Assembly (NCBI GenBank): GCA_951799445.1
Contig: OX637287.1
Location: 31,638,224 to 31,702,223, forward strand
Source: Pseudisothecium myosuroides
Lineage: Eukaryota; Streptophyta; Bryopsida; Hypnales; Lembophyllaceae
Reading direction: 5' to 3'
DNA: 64,000 bases
Under the pieces are notes generated by a model, which saw only the letters and a list, made by a program, of their open reading frames with translations, was not told the origin of the DNA and ran no database searches. This document shows, in pieces, positions 10,322-21,197 of this stretch. Both the position numbers and the translations under genes were made by a program. Numbering within the stretch: position 1 is the stretch's first letter; every line of letters starts with the position of its first letter.

Positions 10322-10447
10322 TCCTTAATGTTCGGTTCAAACACTTTCATGTGTACCTCCTTTAAGAATTAAACCCATTTGATACCTTGGGAGTTATTTT
10401 AGTCCTTAATGTTCGGTTCAAACACTTTCATGTGTACCTCCTTTAAG
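10322..10447. repeat. Direct repeat, 45-base unit, period 81
   Basis: A 45-base stretch beginning TCCTTAATGTTCGGTTC and ending TCCTTTAAG occurs at 10322-10366 and again at 10403-10447 with no visible difference between copies. The spacer is 36 bases. Perfect identity suggests a recent local duplication. Confidence 0.85.
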
Positions 10448-11008
10448 CATTAAAACATTCCTACAGCCACTTGGAATCCTTCTTAGCAAGTTTTAGCCTG
10501 GGGTCACTCCCATACGGCGAAGCTTTGACCTTTTACCTTCTAAGAAAAAAGTTTGGGAAATACCCTTGGATGTTGGGCTACTTAAGCCAAGATATCACAT
10601 CAAGTGGTTCCCTTTCTTTCCGCCGAAAAACACTCACGTTGCCTTCACTGCTTCCATTGCCAAAGTGGTGAAATTTGTCAATAGTTTAGTCTTTGTTATA
10701 GTTAGCTTTTGCTTGCCTTCGTTTGTTTATTGTTGTTTTAGTATAATTCACTTGTGTAGTTTATTCCAAAAAACCCAAAAATATCACCTAGATTAGTTAT
10801 TGCTTAGTAAAGTTCAACCCAAAACCTTTAGTTTAGCTTGCTTTGTTGGTTATCATTCCAAAAAACCCAAGAAAATCCTAGTCTAGCTTTGTTTGCTTAA
10901 TTTATCTCAAAAACCTCAAAACCATCTATGCAATTTAGTTGAATCTTTTAGTTATTATAGAATTAGTTAGTTTACTTAAAATTAGTTAGTTTGTGTTCCT
11001 TTTAGTTA

Positions 11009-11250
11009 GATCAAAACAAGACCAGCAGTCCAGCAGTAGATCAAAACAAGACCAGAATTTAGCAGTAGATCAAACAAGACCAGCAGCCGGGGGAGCAGGC
11101 CACGTGTCAGCTCAGGAGAGCCCCTGGGAAGCCTTGGGGAGCCTCTGGGAGCCTCGGAGAGGTCGCTAACGGGCCCTGGGAGGTCGCTAACGGGCTCTGG
11201 AAGGTCGCTACGGGCTCTGGGAAGGTCGCTACGGGCTCTAGGAGGGTCGT
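11009..11250. repeat. Two short minisatellites
   Basis: From 11009 to about 11089 a 29-30-base unit (GATCAAAACAAGACCAGCAG followed by a variable AG-rich end) is repeated nearly three times. From 11161 to about 11250 a 20-22-base unit (GGTCGCTAACGGGCTCTGG-like) is repeated four to five times. Both lie between the TATA-type promoter at 9921 and the first coding exon at 12286. Confidence 0.75.
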
Positions 11251-11579
11251 TGGTTCACATCCAGGGAGTCCAGGGACTTGGAATTCAACTCGTGTTGGAA
11301 AACTCACACATTTTGAGAAACTCTCATTGACAAAAATCAAAACAAAAAGGTTAGGCCGTTGCTCGCCACACCAACCCACTTTTGATTTTTTCTCTCAAAA
11401 TTTGGTTTGTCACAACTTTAAGTTCAAACTCACGTACAATCACACATCCGCAACTCTCAAACTCCATAGCCATTTCAAATGACAAACAAACTCGAAGAAA
11501 ACCACAATTAAAGAAGACGAAGTGGCGGCTTGGGAATAATTAGATTAAAAAACTAATTTTCCTAAAGAATCTAACTATT

Positions 11580-11830
11580 CACGTTGGCTTGATGTTTTGT
11601 TTTTCACTATTCATGTTGGATTTGGTGTAGTTTTTTATTGTTTTCTATTCACTTTGTTTTGTTTTGTTGTGCTTTTACTATTCATTTTAGATTTGTTTTG
11701 GTTTTTATTCCGTTACTATTCATTCACTATTCATTCGGGACAAATTGTTTTTGTTATTATTCTTTCTTTACTATTCATTCACTATTCATTTAGAATAGTT
11801 CTTTGGTTCTATTCCTTTTACTATTGAAGA
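11580..11830. repeat. Low-complexity ACTATTCATT-rich tract
   Basis: The words ACTATTCATT and TTTGTTTT recur irregularly. The apparent membrane-like reading frame over it comes from T-rich composition and is not supported as a gene. Confidence 0.6.
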
Positions 11831-12285
11831 ATTTGGTTTTTTCTATCAATTAGTATTTTTGGAAGGAATTAGTTGGTCTTGTTGACTTGGGTTTTTGTTT
11901 TATTGGCCTAATAAGCCAAATAGGAAAAGACAAAAAGTCAACAAAAACAATAGATTAATCCAACAAAAATCATAAACTAATGAATGACAAATAAAATTGA
12001 CTATTCATTGGAATATTATTAGTTTGGAGGATATTAATCTTTTAAAATTAATTCTTAAATTAAAGCAAATATTCAAGGTGTTTAGAAATAGGGCCTTGAA
12101 GTTATTTTAATTCAAAGAATTATCAACTAAAACCCATTAGAAGTTTAACGTAAATTCCTAAAGTCAAAGGAATTAAGTTAAATACTTAGACTAACCCAAT
12201 TATTGTAGGAAATCAGTTAAAAGAATGTAGGGAAAGGATTTTTCCACATTTTGACACTAAACTTTCATCAACAGACGGAGTATCC

Positions 12286-12357
12286 ATGATGGAGGACGAG
12301 GGTTATCTTGAGACCATTATGCTAGTACTCTGCGATGACGGGACCATGGATCCAGAG
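12286..12357 (+). CDS. Short first coding exon, 24 codons, then a donor
   Basis: Two consecutive ATGs open an acidic peptide (MMEDEGYLETIMLVLCDDG and on) that stops exactly at a good phase-0 donor (CCAGAG then GTATGT). An AACAG acceptor at 12270-12274 lies just upstream, so a 5' untranslated exon may be spliced to it. The minus-strand exon at 63912-63974 has the same layout. The following exon may begin at 13075 after TTTTACAG. Confidence 0.4.
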
Positions 12358-13074
12358 GTATGTTAACTTTACCCTTTTCTTTTGCTTTGTTTTTGTTTTC
12401 AAATTAAAGTTAGAATCTTTGCTGTTAGAAGTTAGTTTTTAGATTAGAATTTAGAATTATAGATTAGATTTAGAAAGTTAGAGGTTATAAAACCAAATCA
12501 TACTTGAAATTTAACCCAATACCAAAATTTACTAATAATTAACCATAACCATACAATTGGATAATAATCTAGGAATTTCATCCAAAAGAATCTTTAAAGA
12601 ATCTTTTTAGGTAGGAATCAAACAAGGAATCTATAAAGATTCCAAAGTCCCTTTTTACTTTTGAAAATACTTTATTTTTGAAGGATAAAAGGTTGGATGA
12701 AGTTTGAGACCAATTCTAGATGAAAAACATCCAATTAGGTCAAAATTCCGATTAGTCTTAAAAATACGTAACTTAAAGGAATTAATAACTTAACCTTAGA
12801 ATTTAGAATTATTTTGGATTAGTTTGCTATTTTAGATTAGTGGATGAAGGTTAGCACAACTAAGGGGCCAAACGTACCTCGTGGTAACTTTTGCTAGGAA
12901 TCTTGGAATCTAGTTTTCTTCACCATTCTGGGAAGAGAAAATTATATTCTAAAAGGCTACTTAGATGCAATTTTAGTTAGATTAGATTTTGTTTTCTTTC
13001 TTTGTTTTTTACCTAACCATAACGTTTAATTAATTAACCCATAAGTTTTTCTTAGAATTAGTGGAATTTTACAG

Positions 13075-13790
13075 GATTACCAGTCACAAAAAGTGTCCAT
13101 TGCTTGGAAGGCGAACACTTACTTAGGAACCACCCAATTAGGAATAAAATCTCCAACGAAACTGCCGCTAGAGCCCGTGTGTAACTTTCTGACTCAAGGG
13201 TGGAGTTAGAAACACTCACAACCAACCGGAAACTAAGCCTCCCGATCGAGGAGGGTGGGGGGCATCCTTGTTCCGAGGATGGTGATGTCGTGCCACCTGC
13301 GCCGCGACCCGCTGAATCCCGCGATATCCAAACAGGTTCTCAATCTGGGGATTTAAAAAAGGCTGAGCATGTCATTGCACAGGGTGCATCTAGCTTACCT
13401 CGGCTCGACGATTCTCACCGATGTCCTTCGTCATCTATCGGAACAAGACAACTACCTTCCGTGGACGGCATTCACACTCAAAGGTATATTCGAAATCGGC
13501 GGCGATCTCTGAGCTCGACATCAACTGGATCTGGATGACCGTACATAAGCAATGCCAATATTTTGTTACCGAGACCACCTCGTCGACAGTCGAAGTCTCT
13601 TTCAGCCTCAGAGGTTCCGCAAAGTGCAAGTAAGCCGAAGCGAAAGGATAGCGGTGTGGACGTCGATAGTGCGTTCAATTGTCACTATCCGCACTATCCT
13701 TCTCGACGCGAGGAAATCATGAGAGGCCGCGAGAAACAAAAGGCGTTGGAGGCGGCAAAGAACAATTGTACAGCCAATACTGATAAGTAG
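13075..13790 (+). pseudogene. Exon remnant with broken frames, basic C-terminal tail
   Basis: After the acceptor at 13071-13074 one frame reads about 43 codons from DYQSQKVSIAWKANTYLGTT before a TAG. GC content is higher than in the flanks up to 13790. A different frame near 13369-13500 gives a protein-like segment (ILTDVLRHLSEQDNYLPW) with a stop soon after. A third frame, open from 13563 to 13790, gives a Lys/Arg-rich tail with KPKRKDSGVDVDSAF and ends at TAG. The quick change between plausible frames suggests a decayed coding exon with indels. I cannot assign a family with confidence. Confidence 0.35.
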
Positions 13791-14511
13791 GTAGGAAAAC
13801 ACAAGTTTTTGAAGTCCTCGTATTTTGCATCAAAGCCCTCAACTTCTGAGCCTCTCATACTATTAATAGCATATCCAATAGAGTACAGTCCGGATAAAAG
13901 ATTTACAGAAATAGAGTGCTTTTTGTATAGTAAGCCTCCTCGATTCTACAATGAGTTGAAGTAAAAATTTAGCGGTACATAATTTGTTCACTTCAGATGA
14001 TATTCTGAGCAAAATTAGAGTCATACTCTTTTTGTAATGAAATTCTCGAGTTACTCGAGCTTACTAAATGTAAATGGACTCTTTTTTTGATCTCTTGTGT
14101 ACTTTCTGGCTGTACATTTGCAACAACATTTCTTGTCTTCTAATTTAGCGATGTAATTCCAGTTCTTTATTTGTAGTCACTAAGGCAAATCCTTCACGAG
14201 TTGCTATCGTGCTCGTAATTTGGGCTTTAATTATCGTTGGGTTCAGCGCCTACTAAGTCAAGGAAGCTTCGCATCCGGTTTTCAAAGTCTCAAAATGACC
14301 ACTTTGTCTCAATTTAACGAATAAGGCCTTTTTGACAAAATACCTCTACTCCAATTGAGAATACAATTGTATAGTTAATTTCTACTTTAATCCATTTTAT
14401 TTTGTTGGAATCAATCTTGATAGAAAAGTGCCTGAAATCTAAAGCATCTAGCTACAATATCCAAAGTGTTAAATGTTTAAAAATCTATTATTTATCATTC
14501 CTCCATTAGAG

Positions 14512-15076
14512 CTCGGGGGGGGGCACCTAGTATTTTACTACAAACCACATGCGAACAAGTGGTTTCTAATGAACTATAATTTCAACTTAAAATTTTGAGG
14601 GTTGCTTAATAATGACTATAGGTTTCTATTGCCAAAATTTCAAACTAAAATAATAGTTGAAATGATTTGTACAAGAGGTTGAAAATGGCCTAAAACGGCA
14701 TGTTTTTCAACTCAAATATTTATAGAGATCAAATTTAGATGACCATTGCATCAATACTCAACTCAAAATGAACTTTCAATAGAGAGCTATTTTTAGGAAT
14801 TTTTTGTTCATTTTTTAGACAATTTTTTAGGATATAATATAGGGGTGTGAAAGTTATTTTTCAGTTGTACAGTGTATCTAATTACTTCAAAAATTTGTAA
14901 CTAATTATCATTAACAAATAAAAATATCAATAATTCAAAACATAAACTTTTGAAGTAGGAAAATCTAGTCATATTTTTTTTATTTCATTTTATTTAAATT
15001 TTAGGATATAATATAGGGGGTCCAAAGTTTTGTTCGCACGTGTTTTCTAATGGACACTCTAAGTGACCCCCCCAAG
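14512..15076. mobile_element. hAT-like MITE, 565 bp, 8-bp target duplication
   Basis: The 8-mer CATTAGAG occurs at 14504-14511 and again at 15077-15084. Between them the ends are inverted: CTCGGGGGGG on the left and CTTGGGGGGG on the reverse complement of the right. Further in, ACATGCGAACAA and ACGTGCGAACAA also pair. An 8-bp duplication is typical of the hAT superfamily. No transposase frame is inside; the interior is AT-rich. Confidence 0.7.
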
Positions 15077-15465
15077 CATTAGAGAGACCAAATGACCAAT
15101 GATTATATCCATTCTAAAATTAATTTTTTCTCTTTTCTAATTTTATTCATACTAATTTATATCTACTTTTTTTTAAATCACAAGATTTTTCAATATCCTA
15201 TTTTACATATAATGATGTTTCAAGAATTAAATCCAAGCTAAAGTAGATCCAAATCATTTATAAATTTTTCCTCCAATGAATAAAATGCACCCTATAGTTT
15301 AACTCACGTGGTTTTCTACTTTTCGTAGAGTGACCTCCCCGAGGTTAGGGGTAAGATCATATAGTTAGATGTACAAAAAAAAAATTCAAATTTTTTCACT
15401 CTTTACTTTAGAAATGGCAATTTTGAGGTTTTTTTGGCAAAAAAAAGGCCTTGGGCTTTTAGGGG

Positions 15466-17050
15466 TTAAGGTAATCTACTGCAACCATTTAAGAACATCA
15501 GCACGGCTACTCCAAATGGGGCGCAAATCCAAAGCGTGGCCGGGCCCAGCCAATTTAATTGCCCCACGGCACGCACGGCGAAGGCCCCAAACTAGTCGGG
15601 TATGGTCAAATTTGATGAACACCCAGCAAAATTAATAGCCTTGCCGGTATGGACTACTTTTGTCCTTGTTTACAATTATCGAGGTATTTTTTGAATGTTC
15701 AAAGGCTCTTTTGTCTTGGCATTGATGAGGTGATGCAAGGTGTCGCTATGGGGCTTGTGCAAACCTGGTTCCCCGTGTTTGTAGCCCGTGTTGCGGTAGG
15801 ACAGAGGCGGGTCACACAGGCTGGGCTTATTGAATGGGCTCACCAAATGTGGCCTTGGCATCCTTGCCCGCCATCTCAAGCGTGGGAATGTTCAAAGATT
15901 GTCTGCACAGTTGATGCGCCAAGAAGGGGCGTCAAATAAGATATGTAATAAGATGAGTTTCCTGGTATAAAAATTCAAAAAAATTCAATTTTCAATGCTT
16001 TAAGAAGAACATTTCATTGCTTTTTGAGCACTCCCATCATATTTCTAAGTTTGTAGGCTGGAATTGAAGCTCACTATATACACATGGGGTGGTAGGAGGT
16101 AAAACAAACAATATGGGATAAGTAAATTAGAATTGGAGTAGGAGCTCAACCACTCATAGTTTATTTAAAAGTAGGGATTGTGTTGGAAATAGAATTTTAG
16201 ACCTCATTTAGGCATAGTAGAATAACTTTTTTCAAAAAAAATTAAACTAAGGAAAGTTGGTAAATCAATCTAAATTTCATCTCCAAAAAATTGTTTGAGA
16301 TTTTGAGCCCCAATCAAAAGTTATGGACAAATTTTAGAGATAATGTTTGAAGGGAATTTTTTTTTGACATTTTCAAGCATTATCTCTGAATTTTGTCCAT
16401 AACTTTTGATTAAAGGCTCAAAATCTCAAATCAATTTTTGGAAACAAAAGTTAGATTGATATACCAACTTTCCTTAGCTCAATTTTTTTGAAAAGAGTTA
16501 TTCTACTATGCCTAAATGAGGTCTAAAATTCTATTTCCAACACAATCCCTACTTTTAAATAAACTATGAGTGGTTGAGCTCCTACTCCAATTCTAATTTA
16601 CTTATCCCACATTGTTTGTTCTACCTCCTACCACCCCATGTGTATATAATGATTACTCTTCTCACTTGAAACCCAACAAAAGTTGAAAATACTTTCATTC
16701 CACTTTTGATAAAGACAAGTAAAGGAATCATTTTTGTAATTGAAAGTGTTATTTTCCCTTGTTTTTCAAACAAATGAAGGGAATTTTGTAGCAGTTACAT
16801 TCTTATAATTATATTTGAATGCTAGCTGAGGAAGTCAGTACCTTGAAGTCAGGGTAAAAAGTGAGTCAAACCTCATAGCAAGCCTTGCCGAAGACTCACC
16901 ATTTGCCCATCTGCTCTTCAAAATTTGAAGTGGCTGGGCATTTTGGCTAGTTTGCGTGCTTGCGGTGAGAAAAAAAAATTGTCCTAACGCGCCAGTTCAG
17001 GAAGTTAGCCCACTTGGCGAGTCTGCGGTGGTGATGCTCTTAGTGCCCCC
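15466..17050. repeat. Composite repeat block, related to 58.88-59.5 kb
   Basis: The block starts at the TTAA ending a family-A transposon fragment and continues GGTAATCTACTGC, an end also seen at 58886 and, more diverged, at 44406. GCGCCAAGAAGGGGCGTCAA occurs near 15908 and again near 58928. The block contains the long inverted repeat at 16071-16652. No gene is supported; short frames here have no protein-like character. Confidence 0.5.
16071..16652. repeat. Long near-perfect inverted repeat, arms about 281 bp, 19-bp loop
   Basis: The left arm 16071-16351 and right arm 16371-16652 are reverse complements over their whole length with only scattered mismatches. The ends read TCACTATATACACATGGGGT and, reverse complemented, TCATTATATACACATGGGGT. 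Single-arm relatives occur at about 17228-17700 and 59590-60000. A transcript would fold into a long double-stranded hairpin. It is also possible that this is a foldback transposon or an inverted tandem duplication of the single-arm repeat. Confidence 0.85.
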
Positions 17051-17372
17051 TCTGTCTTATGGCTGACATGCCAAGTAGTGGTGCCAACTGGGGTATGCAA
17101 TGCAAATCATTTCACGGGTTACAATTAAACTTAAAAAAACCTTAACTTTCAGTTCATTGAGAACTACCTTGCATTGCTTCCAAATCATTTTTAATTAATT
17201 GTGAGGATTTAAGTTAGAAGAAAAGCTCATTATATACACATGGGGTGGTAAGAAGTACAAGATCCCATGTGAGATATGTAAATTAAAGTAGGAGCTCAAC
17301 CCGATTTATACTGAAGTCAAATTAAACTAGCAATTGTGTTGGAAGTAGAATTTTAGACCTCATTTATGTATA

Positions 17373-17533
17373 CCGTACGTGAAGGTTTGATCCGGCAATG
17401 AGGTGCCAGAATTGAGTTTCTACGTTAGATTCTCAGGGGTCCACATCACTTCAGACCATTCACATGATGACACGTGTCACTTTTTTTCCCCAGAAATGAC
17501 TTAATTTCTACCAAATCTGGCCTTCACGTAGGG
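17373..17533. mobile_element. Stowaway-sized MITE, 161 bp, TA-flanked
   Basis: The ends CCGTACGTGAAGG and (reverse complement) CCCTACGTGAAGG differ at one base and are bordered by TA on both sides. Related sequences at 16210 and 59785 lack the insert, giving an empty site. TA duplication and small size fit Tc1/mariner-derived Stowaway-like elements. Confidence 0.7.
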
Positions 17534-18137
17534 TAGTAGAATAACTTTTCCAAAAAGACTGTGAACTAAGAAAAGTTGGGAAATCAAGATAACTTTCATC
17601 GCCAAAAATCCTTTTGAGATTTCAACCCTCCAATCAAAAGTCATAAACAAATTTCAGAGAGGCGCTGGAAAGGAATTTTTTTTAACATTTTCAAACATCT
17701 TTTCTTTATTTTTTGGATACAAGTAAAGAAAACTTTACTACAATTGAAAATGCTTTTGAGCGTTTCACTTGTTTTAAAAAAAAAGAAACAAAAGGAATTT
17801 GACTTCATCCCGGACTGCATTTGAGGGCTAGCTAGAGGATTGGTACCTCAAAATTGAGATCAAAAGGTGTGTCAAACTCCATATTGAGTCATGGGTAAGA
17901 TACTTCTTTTGGCAGTGTACTTGTCAAATTTGGCCGTGGCCGGCCATTTTTTGGCCCTTGCCGTGCCTACCGTGGGGCAGTGAAGTTGGCCTCACATGAC
18001 CAATCACCGAGATTGCATTGCTTGAAGTGTTGTGATGCGGATGCTCTAAGCCTACCTAACTCATCAATTACTGTATTAGGTATTTCAAGGAACATGTCAG
18101 TTATTGTAGTCCTAGATAGGAACGCGTTTAGAACATA

Positions 18138-18866
18138 GGGTGATTGCAAGAAACACCTGTCCTATTTGTTGCGTTTTACTACAGTACTCATGAATTTTTT
18201 AGGAGTACTATTTAAATAGAAAACTAATTTTTAAAAAATTTAAAAAATATGGCTTATGTATATACCTCTAAAATGAAGGTTTTCACCAAAGGAAATTCAT
18301 TGAAAAATTCTCTAAGTAGGAGAACTTGAAAAGTGCCAAATCTCAAGAAATTAGGACCTTTGATTCAAAAATTATTTAAAAATAGTAAAAATAAGTAAAT
18401 ACAAAAAAAAATGGCTGTTCTTAAGAACTTTATATAGATGTTCAATCAACAAAAAATCGATGAAAATAATATTTTATATGTTTCAAAATGCAAGCAGAAG
18501 GAAGCTCACTTTGTAGACTTCCACACCACATAGAATTAATTATTTTTGAAAATCCTTCAGTGAAAAGTTATATTTCTATATAAAGAACAACTTCATATAA
18601 TTTTCTTGATGTACCTTTTCAGAAAACGTACTCAATAGTACTAAAAACCTCCAAAACCGCAAGTGTGACATCAAATTCGGGCCTATTTTTGGATAATATA
18701 CTATTTTTAAAAATTACCAAAAAATCAAGAAAGTTGTATGATAGTCATGAGTACCTTCCCTAGAAATCTCAAGTCATTTGGAGTTAAAACACTACAGTTA
18801 TGGCCAAAAAACAAATCAGCCCACGACGTGTCACAAAATAGGACAGGTGTTTCTTGCAATTGCCCC
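18138..18866. mobile_element. MITE, 729 bp, ATA-flanked, Harbinger-like ends
   Basis: The terminal inverted repeats share about 30 bases, including ATTGCAAGAAACACCTGTCC on both ends, and the outermost bases are GGG. ATA occurs at 18135-18137 and 18867-18869. The paralogous stretch at 60511-60520 (GAATATGGTC) lacks the element. The interior is AT-rich without a coding frame. A GGG start and 3-bp duplication suggest PIF/Harbinger affinity, although ATA is not the usual TWA target. Confidence 0.7.
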
Positions 18867-18875
18867 ATAGTCACT

Positions 18876-19797
18876 TTAACCCCTAAATCCCCAAAGTCTC
18901 CTCAAGGGACACTTGAGATTCAGGTAGGCTCATATGACCCCAAATTTTGACCTAATTTTTTAAAACTTTTTTTGAAGATAGGAAATCACATCAGCTTTCT
19001 AAATTTATTTATTTTAATTGGTGCCCGAAAGCAATAGTTATGCCATCCAAAGCCTTAAAAGCAGTTTGCCGGGCAGAACAAAAAAAACACAAAAAAATGA
19101 TTTTTCTTAATGTTTAGTTTTTTTTGAAAGACTATGTTTTTGTCAACATTTGAAGCTCTAATTCATTCTATTTGGACTAATAATGAGAAAGTTATGGACA
19201 ATCTCGTTTTTGGAGCAATCTACGCATCTTCTTCAAAAAACAACTTGTTAAATTCATTTTTTAATGCAATTTTCAAAGTTTTTTAATTTTTTTTTTGGAT
19301 AGGGTGTAATTTTTTTGCAAGAAGAGTCTCACCATTGGGATTATGATGTTTCAATTCCATCTTAGAGCTACTAACAATTTTGTGTTTTATTCAATCTTGG
19401 ACCTACTTCAACTTAACAATTTTTTTATATATGAAAATCAAGTTTTGATATTCTGAATTTATTTATCCCGACTCTCAACTCAAGTGTTCAACAAAAAAAT
19501 TTATAAATTTATGGTTTGTAGTGCAAAAAGTTCCGCAAATGGCGGCCAAAGTCATCTGAAATTGCAAGCCAACATACAAAAAAACTTCTTTTTTCAACTT
19601 CAAATACCAATATCTCCCAATCTGTACGGTCAAACTTTATGAAATTTTTACCACATAATTTGAGACAAATGAAGTACAAGATCCTACGATAAGATTCTAA
19701 AAAAAACTATTATTTTTGGTTTCTTAAGTGATCGCAACAGAATTTTCAGTTTCAGTGGTTTCGGAGCCAGAAAATACCTTAGGGATTTAGAGGTTAA
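18876..19797. mobile_element. Family A element, 922 bp including TTAA flanks, piggyBac-like
   Basis: TTAA borders both ends (18876-18879 and 19794-19797). The inner ends CCCCTAAATCCC and, reverse complemented, CCTCTAAATCCC are inverted. The paralogous site at 60524-60527 holds one TTAA with matching flanks (GGTCACTTTAAGAG) and no insert, so TTAA was duplicated on insertion. The interior is AT-rich and has no transposase frame. Confidence 0.75.
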
Positions 19798-19869
19798 GAG
19801 ATGACTACCTTATAACTTACAAGGACAAGACCTTCACTCTAACTTTGTGTAAAGTCAGTGGATTCTAGT

Positions 19870-20400
19870 TGAGACAATTTTTTATATTTTTATTTTTATT
19901 TTTATTTTTATTTTTTTGAAACAAATGAATTGCAGTTTCATTGCTAATGAATAAAGTACCATTAGAGGAGATTTGGGCTTCTAAGAGCCCGCGAGTTCCC
20001 GGACTGTGGGAACTCTACAGGACTGCTAGGACGCTGCCGCATGGCCAGTTTGATGTGGCCAAGTGACTGCCACGTCATTTTTTTATTTATTATTATTTTT
20101 TGAAAAAATAAAAATAAAAATTTAGTATTCTTTTAACATTTTAATAATTTTTTTTTTTTTTTTTTTTTCTGTTTCTGACAGCAGGGCTGGTTCCCAGCAT
20201 TGGGAACAGCCCTGAAACGGTCTTCCAGACGCCCAGATCTCCTCTAATGAAACCGACCAGCCACAAGTGCCCTGGAGGTGACGGACAAGCAACCACAAGG
20301 CAATTTGTTTGCAAGCTCGAGTGTGAAGTAGCAACAGTCCGAGGATTGGAAATTTTACAGGAAACATCGAACTTTCCATCTTTAAGTTATTGTACGTTTA
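19870..20400 (-). mobile_element. Retroposon 3' end with (TAAAA)n tail, minus strand, interrupted by a MITE
   Basis: On the minus strand, a body containing CCACTTGTGGCTGGTCGGTT runs into a TTCATTTGTTTCAAAAAAAT tail of repeated AAAAT units. The same body and tail occur at 60601-60760 (minus), 58235-58400 (minus) and in short form at 32812 (plus). A simple A-rich tail of this kind is typical of LINE or SINE elements. No reverse transcriptase frame is preserved. The 290-bp element at 19960 splits this copy. Confidence 0.55.
19960..20249. mobile_element. MITE, 290 bp, perfect end repeats, no visible target duplication
   Basis: The ends CATTAGAGGAGAT are perfectly inverted and extend with few mismatches through TGGGC. 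The flanks GTAC and AAACCG join exactly to the uninterrupted paralogue near 60680 (GTACAAACCG), so no duplicated target bases are visible. Each subterminal region has a small hairpin (GAGTTCCC/GGGAACTC on the left, a GTTCCCA/TGGGAAC type on the right). A T21 run sits near 20149-20169. Confidence 0.7.
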
Positions 20401-21197
20401 ATTTCATAGCTACTTTCAATTTGCATCAAGGGTTGCAGCTTCAATGCAAATACATTTCAAGGATGTGCATCCATACCTCTATACTAGTAACCCCTAAATT
20501 ATCAAGTAGCATTTTTTGGCAACACAATGTTTTTGTCATCCATTTACAAATGAAATTTCATTTTTTTTCTTTGAAATTTTCACATAACAGGTTGTTGAGG
20601 AGTAGCTTTAAGGCACAATAATTTTCATAACTTTTAACTACATGATTAAAAAGTTATTGTATGATATGTAGTTTCTTTTAGAGTCCGAGCAATCTAGTCT
20701 CCTTAGAGGCTTAGAAAGAATCACTTTTTTTAGAAATGAAAATTTGAAATTGATTTTTAAGATTTATATATACATGAAAAGCTTTGAATCATTCCATTTT
20801 GATTAATCCCTAATGACCAAAGCGACCATTTTCTTGTTGCTGCTCCTATTTTTGAGCTACCCACTTTAAATTTTGAATTTTTTTAAAATAGAATTTAAAA
20901 AAAAAATTGCAATACAAATCAAATGGCGGTGGTTTCATCAAATTCCAAGTTAAACTGCACTTTGTGGAATTCTTCAAAGTTAAGTGGTATAGTGTGGTTT
21001 ATAACTCTTTTTTCGCGTTCGGTTTGGGCATGAACTAAAACGTTAGCCAACTTGTTGTAGTGAGGATAGACAGGAACTCATCCACTAAGTCTGAGTGGCA
21101 TCTTTCCCTCAACCTCCCGCCCAAGTTATTATGTTGTGAGATTGATTGCTCCTTCTTTTTGTTTTTTTAATGGTCCTTTTTCAAAAAAAAAAAGTTA

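Noticed and set aside
11107..11379. 90-codon minus-strand frame with Pro-Leu-Ala-Thr repeats
   Set aside because: The repeats come from the 20-22-base minisatellite.
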